The notes below the pieces were generated by a model. The model made no database searches, was not told where the DNA came from, and saw only the letters and a list, made by a program, of their open reading frames with translations. Shown in pieces: positions 51,852-61,614 of a stretch of 64,000 bases of DNA. The position numbers and the translations under genes are program-made. The stretch comes from Fasciolopsis buskii (Eukaryota > Platyhelminthes > Trematoda > Plagiorchiida > Fasciolidae): NCBI GenBank assembly GCA_008360955.1, contig LUCM01010528.1:243049-307048 (forward strand), written 5' to 3'. Every line of letters begins with the position of its first letter. Positions within the stretch are counted from its first letter, which is position 1.

Positions 51852-52215
51852 GATTTTCTCGAAGTGATCGAGCTACACATTCCAGTAACTCAGGCCTTGT
51901 TTGATGCTCTTGTGGCTCTGGCATCACGTGTCTCCGCGGTGTTACTCGGACCAACTAGTTGGATACGTCAGTGGCAAAATATTGATGAAGAACTCCGCGT
52001 ACGTCTTAGTCTCAGCCAACCGTCCGTTGTGGTCGAACCCATCGCGGTTTATTGCGGGTCAAGGATACCTGGTCCGTTTCTTTCCCATCCTGGGGCTACG
52101 GCTATTTTGCTGCGATTTCATGGGACTCGAAATATGAACGCAAAAGGTTTCACTCTGCATTACGAATTTATTGAACCAGGTACAATTCGACCGGCCACCG
52201 AAAAGTCCCGATCTG
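51852..52215 (+). CDS. Exon encoding the C-terminal half of CUB3, with long insert
   Basis: The acceptor (taattccag) leads directly into DFLEVIELH in phase 0, restoring the CUB C-x-x-D-F-L-E-V motif with the previous exon. The fourth cysteine is in AVYCGSR, and the domain closes with AILLRFHG and GFTLHYEFIEPG. About 70 residues separate the third and fourth cysteines, against 22 to 44 in the other CUBs here. The extra segment is hydrophobic then polar (ALFDALVALASR, later TSWIRQWQNIDEEL). No stop or frameshift interrupts it, and no better acceptor inside it keeps both the D-F-L-E-V match and the phase. The donor gtgagt leaves one base of a codon. Confidence 0.83.
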
Positions 52216-54701
52216 GTGAGTTTTAATTATTTCTTGGGACTGCGACAAATGCATTGACGCATTCTACAGAATCATTAGCAGCGTATTAATCTAATGCATT
52301 CATTTAAATAATAACTTGTTGATATGCCACTCTAGAAAATCAAGTTGTGCGGTTTGTCAATTAGCGCGTCATCGGCAGACGGAATGACCCTGAAACTCAC
52401 ACCGCTAATGAGTCCTGCAAACCCTTAAGATGGTCCATTTTGGTTCCCATTGCATTAAGATTCAGAGTATTGATCTCAAATGGTTTTACAGAGTGAGGAG
52501 GAAAAGTCTTTTTGTTGCCAAATGGCAAGTGCAGTTTGTTTCTCTCTGTATCCCTGAGCAGCAAGCATCCCACTGAGGCACTAAAGAAAAGTATTTTTTC
52601 GTGTGTCGGAAGCAAAATGTGATGATCTCAGTGCACTCTTTCAGATAATGAATTTTTGAGTCACCTCCGGTTATCCATGCATTTGAACGAATAAGCAAAG
52701 CACAAGTTGTCCTAATTACCGCATCTGCCCCATTTGAAAGCAGTATTTGCATTTATCTAATTTTTAAGGAAAACTGTACGACGGTCATCGGACAAAGTTC
52801 ATCATGGGACAGGATGAATACCTATTTGAAAGACAAAAATGAACAATGATAAAATTTTAGGTATGCAAAACATTACCCTGGTTAAAATTGGCACTAACAT
52901 CCAGGATTTCGATTGCATACGGTTAAGGAGAAGAATGAAAATAGGAACACACGCATTCACTAAAACCGTACGACATTAATCAAAGGTTTTTCCGATCTGC
53001 AAAGTAAAATCACCCCGGCTTATTTGTCTGGTGACTCAAAGCCACAAAACTTTGCCTAGACTTTACATTTTGCAGTTGAGCTGGAAAAGAAAACTGATCG
53101 GTGTTGGCAGACCACGAAATCATTCATCAAATGAAATTTGAATCGTTCGGCACTGGTTCATCCGGGACTTTTTTCGAACTTTAGAATTTATTCTTCATTT
53201 TTTCTGATGCGTCCGCGGTCACCAGCAAAACAGAAAGAGACGAACACGAGAATGAAGTAACTTGAATCTCTTGTTTGACATGACAATTGGGACTGGATAT
53301 AATGATTGATCGCACAAGTAAGCTTTCCCCCAGTGGCGAACGATATCCTAGAACTGATAGAGATTATAACTAAACTTTTAAGTTTATTGCCCGGCACAAT
53401 GTTGTTGACAAATTTTACCGGTCTTCGGCTATCGCACGCCGGTCGGTTTCATCCAAATACACCAAAAGGGGAAAACTTTTCCAGGCTCAACAAATTATGT
53501 CCTGTAGACATCTAGAGCTTGTTTCTTTTGCAGCAGGATAAGGCCAAGCGGGATTTATCTGTCCGTTTGCACAGTTGTTAAGTGATTCACCGTCCAGATG
53601 TAGTTATTTTTGAGGAACAAATGTTGCCCATCATCATTGCCGTTAGACGCTTAGGAGGACAAAGCAAGCATTCGGCAATCCCTCCCCCCGGCCTGCTGAG
53701 CTAACTGCATCGAAAAAAACTGCATACCGTGTGAAACAAAATTAGTCATTCATTGGCTATCCTGGCTGATGCACTTAGTGTGCGCTTTAGGTTGAAATCT
53801 TGCAGTCGAGAAAAACATGAAACTTTGGGTCAATTCTGACTAGTCCTGATCTACGATTTGTAGTTCAGCCCTGCTGAAATGAATGGAAACATTGCAACTT
53901 GGTCCATCTTTTAATTTGGTTTACTCCCTGACCTCAGCCAGGTTGCTTACAAAACACTTTTTACCAAATGTTTGATGCTGTTAGTCTGCAATGATCGTTT
54001 GCCAAGTTCTCTTGAACACGGCACTACGATGTGGTTTTGGCCATCTTGATTACTGCCTTCGGTTATCTCTAACTTGATATCCTTTCACAGATTTTTAAAT
54101 AAAACGATACTAATCCGGCTATCTGAAACGTCTTTACCAAGCTCATTAGGTGAATTTGTTTTGGTAAAAAATGAACCTCCATCAATTCAAGCTAACTTTG
54201 GTATACAACATGGCCATTCTTTTCGCTTCTTTTTGCGTTCAAATATTCCCAATTTCTCCGTATGCTGTCTCTTATATAAACTGATTGGATTTGTGGCCCT
54301 GAAAACTTCATCGCACTTCTAATATGTGTGCAACATTATCTCCCGTGCACTGTTGTCTTCAAAAACCTCTCACTTATATCAGCCATTATTGAATACAATT
54401 ATGATGCTTCTTCTGACCTAAAGTTACCCACAATCATGATCCGGGAATGCTGATGGAAAAAATCGATTCCAATATGATATCTTGTCGGTAAATTAGTTCT
54501 CAAAATGTGCATACATAGATATCATATCAGAAAGGGTAGGAAAAGCGAAAAAATCGATATTATCTCAAAAACGACCGGCATTTTTCCGTCACCCATGGGT
54601 TCTTCCGAATGATGAGCTGAACATGGCTATTGTCCTCCAAAAGCGGGTAATCAACAATTGTCTTGGAAGTACCGATTTCTTAGAGAATAATAATAATAAC
54701 A

Positions 54702-54751
<50 letters not shown>

Positions 54752-55043
54752 GACAAACGACATGTTGCCCAGTAATCTAGGGCTATTGAAGGAACTTACA
54801 AAAATGTTGTTTATCTCTGGTTGAGACAGCATGTATTCAACTGTATCATTTTCCACTCAATACCATTTTCTTATCTGCCCAGACAGAAATGTACCAAATT
54901 GAATGTTGTAGGCTTTGCCAATGTGATAGCGCTTAAATAGATCTATCTCATTCCGCCGTTCCAGACTACAAACGCTGCATCCACTTGCAAGATAATCTTG
55001 TTTTTCATTTGCTTTTATCCCCGGTTCTCTTATGCGTATGCAG
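52216..55043 (+). other. Intron 2.8 kb between CUB3 and CUB4
   Basis: Contains a (TAA)n tract at 54686-54750. Nothing else recognisable on either strand. Confidence 0.7.
54686..54750. repeat. (TAA)n microsatellite
   Basis: A 65-base TAA/AAT repeat with two interruptions near its left end. Confidence 0.95.
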
Positions 55044-55214
55044 TTTGTGGTGGGAATTTCTCGTCACTCGATCAGTCTGGATTGATTGAGTCACCGAATT
55101 ATCCAGAGCCGTATGGGGACAATGTGGACTGCACATGGAATTTGGCCGGGAGAAAGAAAGATAGTCAATTGCAACTACATTTCCAGTTCTTTCATCTAGA
55201 AGGAGACGCTGCAG
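55044..55214 (+). CDS. Exon encoding the N-terminal half of CUB4
   Basis: The acceptor (gcgtatgcag) joins in phase 1 to give V followed by CGGNFSSLDQSGLIESPNYP, a textbook CUB opening with C-G-G, the G-x-I/L-x-S-P-x-Y-P motif and an N-F-S sequon. The second cysteine is in VDCTWNLAG, followed by the strand LQLHFQFFHLEGDAA. The donor gtatga leaves one base (g). This is the most canonical CUB half of the gene, and by itself it identifies the fold. Confidence 0.92.
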
Positions 55215-56311
55215 GTATGATACCAATAGAATGATCACATTTGAGCATGTGTCCATGGATCCAAGAAAGAGAATATCATAGGTCGTGATCAGTCCCCTTA
55301 GGTTTTGCTTGCTGTTTGTTTTCGTGATAAAATAAGCGCGATTTAGCACATTTTCAGCCACACCAGTGGATCACTATGAACGCCACCAATGTTTATGACA
55401 AATTCACGAACATATTTCAGGAATTCCCTTTTGAAGGGCGACCACTGGTATCCTATTGCACACTTTGATTTGGACAAATTGTTCCGCAGTTTGAATTAAA
55501 AAGACGCTTAATAATAGTGTAACGATTATATTAAAACAAGACAATAACAACGGAAACAAATTGGCGGGAGTTTCATAGATCCAATCGTGCACATACACTG
55601 TTAACAAATGAGCCAATTTATTGTGGTTGAATAAGTTCGTTGTGTACATTTGTCTACTTGCACAGGGAATAGTAGAATCACTGAAACAATTACATTTCAT
55701 TATTTCCAGTTGACTTGTCCGTCAGAAGCGCGTGTGGTCCAGCGGCGCCCGAGCTCAATTTCAGGAATAAAGAGAAACTTTACAGCACAAAATATAATTT
55801 ATCAAATTCGTTGTTTTATTCCCGTTTACTAAAAATATAGAAAATTCGAGAACTGAGCATTTCCGTGATTACTATAATTTTGCTAAAACAATGACGCAAA
55901 TGGATACAGAAAACCCCGTTTGTAACAGATAATTTGAAGCAAACATAAACTGGTTTCCATTGCCTAACAAGTTCAAACGTACATATAGGATGTTTTGGAG
56001 TCTCAAGTTAACCATTCTGGACAACCAAATGAATGGCCAATATGTCGAACACCACCTGGACAACATTTCCGACAGTGACCAGCATGGACGATAAAATAAA
56101 AAAACAATTCGGTAGCCCCTGTTTTGAGTTATTCGGATTGAACGCAGAACAAAGCGGATCCCATCAAAACGCAAGATGTATACCAGTATTGCAGATGAAG
56201 ATGAAATAAAATAAAATCTTATACATACCGTTCCAGAAAAAACATTTCAAACAAAGTGATTCGATAAAATTGACTGATGAGCCTTCCCGTTAAAAGCATT
56301 CTGTACAATCA

Positions 56312-56776
56312 GTGGATCAAACAAAACTTTGGATTTGCGGGACTCACTTTAATCCTCTGCGGAATGTTTCATGTGGTGAAAGCAAACCAAGTAGATTTGT
56401 ACTAGTGAAAGCAAATACGAATAAAGGAATAAAAACGGGGAACAAAATCGAAGACGGATGGATTTTTCACCACATGTGCCAGTTCAATGAACATGACAAT
56501 CTATTTTCGAAAGAAGTAATCTTTCATGATCGGGAAATAAATTGTCGTAATTACACACCGGTATTAATTCGCCTTTCCAAACAAAATTCCTTAGGTCTAG
56601 TTAGTTGCAAAATATCTTCCCAAAAGCGAGTTAACAAATCGACTAATAGAACTAGGATGCGCCATGCACGATCCTCCCCGGTTACTTTCTGCAATTTCCT
56701 TCCGTTGGTAGCCAATAATCACAAGCATCACATGAGTATCAATAAAAATTTTTGGTATCTCAAGCTTTTTGCCTAA
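56312..56776 (+). CDS. Unassigned 154-codon open frame
   Basis: One of the longest frames without an assignment. The product would be polar, Asn/Lys/His-rich and dotted with single cysteines (WICGTHFNPLRNVSCGES, later RMRHARSSPVTFCNF). It lies inside a CUB4 intron, and no splice signal or family motif supports it. The base composition matches the surrounding intron. Probably chance or repeat remnant. Confidence 0.15.
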   Translation: MDQTKLWICGTHFNPLRNVSCGESKPSRFVLVKANTNKGIKTGNKIEDGWIFHHMCQFNEHDNLFSKEVIFHDREINCRNYTPVLIRLSKQNSLGLVSCKISSQKRVNKSTNRTRMRHARSSPVTFCNFLPLVANNHKHHMSINKNFWYLKLFA

Positions 56777-57590
56777 ATCTGTCCATTTCATTCGGCGGTG
56801 AACTGGATTCGATCGAGGCTGTAGTGTTTGCCTTATCTGGATCACACAGGAATTCGATCCAGTGATTTGCTACCAATTATTACCTTTCAGCCAACTCCAT
56901 ATAGGTATGATATAATCTGAAAGATCCGAGTAACAACCATAGTTTAAATAGGCGGAGTCAGAATTGTTCGACTTTTGTAATGAGCTGTGATTAAGCCAGG
57001 TGGTTAGTATGTCAAAAACCGTCTATTAATCATGTCGGTGGTGCGAAAGTAGGAAAAAGTGCTGTCAGACTTCCGTTAGCCTTTAACAACCGACCACCAT
57101 TTTCATTTGAACTCCCCCCATCGTCATCAGCCATCCTTTCGCATTAGCTCCGGCAAGAACCTTTAGTTCAAGGTGATCCAAATTTCATTTTGTTAGAGCA
57201 AAGCCCAAGGATTTGTGGAAATGAACCGCATCCATTTCGTAGCACAACATGAATCTCTCTGAGTCATTGGTTTCCATGTACAGTTTTATCACTCGGTCAG
57301 TTGCCTTCTAGAATATCTGGCATCCGCTGGCTATGATGTGCCACTTTTCAGTTATTAGTTAATGTAATGATGTGGTCTTAGTTTATTCGTGGCGTCAGAA
57401 CTCGAAAACGAATCGGAATGAATAAATGGCATTCACCAGCGTTTATTCGCCGAGTTTTGCCGTTTACAGTCTAACCTCGTGAGAACACCGGTAAAGAAAC
57501 ACCGGTATGATTGCTTTGGCTTTGAGAGAAGCAGACATGTACACTTCGCAAACATCTCCCGTGGTGACTATTGCGCCCCGTTACGGATAC

Positions 57591-58090
57591 TTATCGGGTT
57601 GACATAAGTCTTCCTATCGTCTCGCAGGGCTGCTGTTGCAAATAAATGGTAACTTCCACTTGGTAACTCGCTTTGTTTCGGGCACCTTTGGAAGGTACGG
57701 AAAAGTTAACGAGGATGCAATGGTAATTTAGATGCGAGAATTTAGATACAGCTGCTTGATAGTTGAAATCTTGTACTTGTCGACAGACGTTTTCGACCTC
57801 GCGAACGATTTTCGCGAGGTGGATATTTACTCTTATCCCAGATTTCACAAAAATTAACAATCTCAATTGGAATTGCATTAATAATTTTGCATAATTTTTT
57901 CTCTAACTGTCGCCGAAATATCCGTACAAATATGAAATTGGATGCCAACAAAACTTCCCGACCACAGCCAGAGTGATTTCCAGTCATCCACTCCAAACAT
58001 TGTGTTTCGAAAATTTTGGCGTACTTCCTTGTCAAGTTTTCCTCGAACGGGCATGCTACTTGCCCCGTGATGATAATAATGGCAACGCAA
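57591..58090 (-). other. Minus-strand stretch of overlapping open frames
   Basis: Frames at 57591-57878, 57742-58035 and 57878-58090 overlap on the minus strand. The pieces have ordinary protein composition (IVREVENVCRQVQDFNYQAA and RRQLEKKLCKIINAIPIEI), so a frameshifted coding relic is conceivable. I recognise no family. Confidence 0.2.
57796..57820. repeat. Short perfect hairpin
   Basis: A 10-bp perfect stem (acctcgcgaa and its complement) with a 5-base loop. It lies in intron DNA on the plus strand. It may be chance or a structured element. Confidence 0.6.
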
Positions 58091-58769
58091 AACTGTGACT
58101 ACAAGCGTGGTCTTTGTGGTCTTGCATCACATGGATCCGAAAGATTGGTTAACCCGAAATTGAAACTCACATAATTATTGCCCCGATATCAAGAACAGTG
58201 TAAAAGAAAATGGAAGTCTTCGTCCCTTCTATTGTGGTGCCTCCATTGAACAGGCTAAAATATTTAGGATAATTCAATGGACTGGGAATTCATTGATGCA
58301 AGTGTTACACACACACAATCAGACAAGTAAGCTGGCCACGTGTGGTCCAGATAATGAAGTACAAATGCCTACGCTGTCACACTGGTTCCATTATTTTCAC
58401 GTTCTTGTTGCAAGTAACATAATGTTAGCGTGAAAAGAGCAAGCGAAGAATTTAGAATGAATGGAAATTGTTCCAGTATATTTCAAACAGAAATAACTGA
58501 ATTAAGTGGTTTTCTGATTTGAGTCAAAAGTACTTATTTAAATGAGATCTGTTTTGCTCCAACAAACATCAGGTGAAATGACTTTGTTAATCCGTCCAAA
58601 CCGTCTTACAAGCAACGCCCGCTTCATTGGTTAAATGATCACTGAACTTCTTCTCATTAGGAATGCTTTAAGAATGCGTGGTCTGGAAGAGTTGGCAACT
58701 AGTACTCGGACGATTTATTCCCAATTCCAGCTGACCTATACACACACTCGATTTCTGTTCTGTCCACAG

Positions 58770-58890
58770 GCTGTCCTCGTGCAATCGTTCGGATCTACGA
58801 AGGCTCACATTTTCGGCCATCGTTTGAATTTTGTGGGAATCAGAGCAGGCTACCTCCTCTGGTCCTGTCTACATCTGCTGCCATAGTACG
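58770..58890 (+). CDS. Exon encoding the middle of CUB4
   Basis: The acceptor (tgtccacag) is followed by gc, which completes a glycine codon. The translation then gives the third cysteine and strand (CPRAIVRIYEGSHF), the fourth cysteine (FEFCGNQSR) and the start of the next strand (LVLSTSAAIVR). The Y-D-G aspartate is replaced by glutamate. The donor (cg|gtatgt) leaves two bases of an arginine codon. A longer open frame overlaps in another phase, but it lacks CUB motifs. The phase and cysteine spacing select this one. CUB4 is the only CUB domain here cut by two introns. Confidence 0.85.
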
Positions 58891-59916
58891 GTATGTGCAC
58901 CAATCCGCCTTATATATGTATGTGTGTTTCTAGCCTTTTGCAACGCCTGATCAGCTTCCGCTGATGATTCTTCTCCTCTGTCAATGTCCTTGGCCAGAGG
59001 TTCGGTTTTTGAACACTTCCAGATCTAAAAACCATTTTGCATTCCCGTACTTTCTACTTATTACCCCAATGGCCTAGGCTGATACGTAGTGACTTAAATT
59101 TAACTGACTCGGAGAGCTTAAATTAACGCCAATATAGTGTACAAATTGATAAAAAAGGAGTGATTTTGTAGGTTACAGAGGGTATTGCCTGGAATTTAAG
59201 ACAAATCTAGTCGCTAGTCGTAAATAAGTCTGTTAATACAAGAGTATACCCACCAATTTATCGCCTCTCAGGATGGTCGAACTTTCAATGTAATTTCGAT
59301 CAATAAATATTATCCCTAACCGGTGTCCATCATACGGATAAAAACAAGGTGCTTCAACATAAAGCTCGTTGTCTTCTTCCCACCCACTCCCACCATCGGT
59401 CGTTTTAGCCAGCCAGCCAGCCTTCTAATGACAGCGATTCATTTCCGAAAATATTGCGCACTTATCATCCAGAAAATAAGTGGAAAATAAGTGAGGTGTT
59501 ATTATCAATCTTATTAAAGTTATTATTATTTGTGTTGTCAATGTTCAGCTGGTATCGGACCAGTTATTGATTAAATGATTATTAGCAAATGTAATCAGGA
59601 ACAGATCTTCTTTTCAAAAATTATTCGTGCACACAAATTTCTATGATAATTATTCAGAGTAAGGTGATGTCCACTGCGCATTACCAACCGAGGTTAATTA
59701 ATCCAAAGGTTTAGGCAAGTTCAACGCAAGCTAACAACATTGTCGGAATTTTTTTCGAAAAAAACAAACTTGCGCCCATTCGAATAAATTTAACCCCCCA
59801 TTATCAAGTAATGAATTATTGTGTGAAATTTCATTTAGCTGACTCTAATTGTGCGCAGGCGGTAACATTTTACTGTTTCCTTTTTTGTTTCTACCATTCC
59901 GAAATCCGAAAAACAG
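58891..59916 (+). other. Intron 1.0 kb inside CUB4
   Basis: AT-rich intron sequence. No repeat or coding motif recognised. Confidence 0.7.
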
Positions 59917-59996
59917 GTTTCATACTACAGAAAATCATGCAAAAGCTTCTGGATTTCGTCTCATTTGGACGGAACTTCTCCCCGTCAGTACTGATG
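59917..59996 (+). CDS. Small exon encoding the C-terminal end of CUB4
   Basis: An 80-base exon follows a T-rich tract and the acceptor gaaaaacag. Its first base completes the arginine codon, and it encodes FHTTENHAKASGFRLIWTEL. This contains the G-F-x-L closing strand that CUB4 still needs after the previous exon. It then gives a short spacer (LPVSTD) and ends with one base of a glycine codon at gtgagt. Without it CUB4 would lack its last two strands, which supports the call despite the small size. Confidence 0.82.
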
Positions 59997-60340
59997 GTGA
60001 GTTCCTATTGATTTCCTGTACATGCGTGTCATTTGGCCTGCCCGATTAGCACGATAATACATTTTTAAATTTTAGGTTTTGGATAGACAGTATGATTGGT
60101 GGATTGCCCCGTTTTCACCTAGACTTCAGTCAAAACTGTTAATGATCAGGAAGAATTAACTTAGACGGAACAGGCCGCACAGTAATGTGACTGCATAGCT
60201 CCCCTCAGTAAATCTCGGAATAACAATCAAAGTTCAAAGAACCGACGCAACAAAATAGCTGCATTTCCATGTCTTCTCCTTCGGACTTCGATTTCGCGTC
60301 AACATTTCAGTAATCAAACGTTTGAAAAATCCCACAGAAC

Positions 60341-60408
60341 ACATTGAGAACAACACAACGTGGCGAACAAGCTCGTTTTCAGTTATTCGTATTCATGCCA
60401 ATACATAG
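60341..60408 (+). repeat. Dispersed repeat, copy 1 (left flank of the Penelope-like element)
   Basis: A segment of about 65 bases, including the block tggcgaacaagctcgttttc, recurs in the same orientation at 63905-63967. The copies differ by a few substitutions and short gaps. It lies directly outside the left inverted arm of the Penelope-like element, so it may be part of the family's 5' region. Confidence 0.8.
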
Positions 60409-60415
60409 CATTAAA

Positions 60416-60520
60416 TATGGTCTGGAGATGGTTCAAGGGAAATTGTCGGTTTGCAGTCATGTCAGTTCAAAACTCTAAGAATGCGTCTGTGTGTATGTGT
60501 AATTGATCAATTTGTCACAC
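60416..60520 (+). repeat. Left inverted arm of the Penelope-like element
   Basis: This segment is the reverse complement of 61521-61614 with a few substitutions and small gaps (one gap of about 11 bases). The match is strongest over a block containing the GTGTGTATGTG run and the AATTGATCA box. Penelope-like elements are known for such terminal repeats in direct or inverted orientation. It abuts the start of the surviving RT coding sequence. Confidence 0.85.
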
Positions 60521-61518
60521 CAATCAGACACTGTACCGTTTACAAACGTTATGTTGATGATATACTATATGTTGCAGAGCAACATGCAGACGTAAACCAC
60601 ATGTTACACACCTTTAACAGTGTCCATCCAAACGGACATTTTGCGCTAGAAAAAGAAACAGACCATAGTTTAGCATGCTTAGATGTGTACATAAGGCGAC
60701 GGCAGGACGGATCTTCACAACTATCCGTCTATAGAAAGGCAACATGAAACGGACAGTACATTAATTTTCACAACTTTGTGTCATTACAAGCGAAGAGGAA
60801 CCTAATATTCTGTTTAGTTGATAGAGCAAGAAGAACATGTACGGACGACACAATTGAAAATGAACTTCGTTTCCTGCGAAGCGTATTCGTACAAAATGGA
60901 TACCCTGAAAGATTCATAAATAAAACTATGGAAAAACACGAAGTAAGACTAAAAGTAATAGGACCAATAAAGAAACCCGTATACATTCGTTTGCCTTTCA
61001 AAGGTGACACGGAAGCGGAAATTATCCAACGGAGACTGTCAAGTTCAATCAGTGGAACATTCTTTGCTGCACAGTTAAAAACGGTATTCACATCCAAACC
61101 GATCACGTGTTTCCAACTAAAGGACAGACTGCCAGATTCTGCAGCCTCATTCTGTGTGTATTCATTCACCTGCTCCTGTGGGACCAGGTGTATTGGCCGC
61201 ACGACCAGGCATTTGTCCGATCGCGATCGTAAACACCTCCCGGCTTGGTTGAGCACAGGAACAATTAAGGCAATCACTAGCCCGGTGTGTTCACACCTTG
61301 TCGAGTCAAACCACTCAGTGAACGTGACAAGTGCTTTTTGCACCATCTACAAAGTTAGGAGCGGACAATCAAGAACTGTCAAGTGTCGCATCTTGAACAT
61401 AGCCGAAGCCGTGTCTATCCGTTTGTGTAACCCCCCTCTATGGGCTCAGAAACAATTTGTCCAGACTCTAACTTCCCTGGCCCACTTGTCATTATCCAAC
61501 AAGTGGTCTACAACCTGA
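60451..61518 (+). mobile_element. Penelope-like retroelement: RT C-terminus plus GIY-YIG-like endonuclease
   Basis: One frame encodes the end of a Penelope-type reverse transcriptase and its endonuclease. The RT catalytic Y-V-D-D box is at 60550-60561 (YKRYVDDILYVAE). It is followed by the family blocks HFALEKETDHSLACLDV and SVYRKAT, then the linker LVDRARRTC and FLRSVFVQNGYPERFI. The C-terminal endonuclease block SFTCSCGTRCIGRTTRHLSD corresponds to the GIY-YIG core with its paired cysteines. The N-terminal RT is missing, and a TGA at 60745-60747 interrupts the frame, so the copy is inactive. An opposite-strand 192-codon frame is a shadow of it. A match to a trematode Penelope family is expected but not checked. 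Confidence 0.9.
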
Positions 61519-61520
61519 TC

Positions 61521-61614
61521 GTGTGACATTGATCAATTACACATACACACAGACGCATTCTTAGGGTTGTGAACTGCAAACCGACAATTTCCCTTGAACC
61601 ATTGCCAGACCATA
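61521..61614 (+). repeat. Right inverted arm of the Penelope-like element (3' UTR)
   Basis: Begins two bases after the element's stop codon and is the reverse complement of the left arm at 60416-60520. It is therefore the element's own 3' untranslated segment, and the left arm is an inverted, truncated copy of it. Confidence 0.85.

Larger units (their letters stand above)
55215..58769 (+). other. Intron 3.6 kb inside CUB4
   Basis: Holds an unassigned plus-strand frame at 56312-56776 and a perfect 10-bp hairpin at 57796-57820. That hairpin sits within a stretch (57591-58090) where several minus-strand frames overlap. No known domain was recognised in any of them. Confidence 0.6.

Noticed and set aside
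58635..58886. 83-codon plus-strand frame overlapping the CUB4 middle exon
   Set aside because: It is in the wrong phase and lacks the CUB cysteines. The correct frame starts at the acceptor before position 58770.
60768..61346. 192-codon open frame on the minus strand
   Set aside because: It is the mirror of the Penelope-like coding frame, which has clear family motifs on the plus strand.
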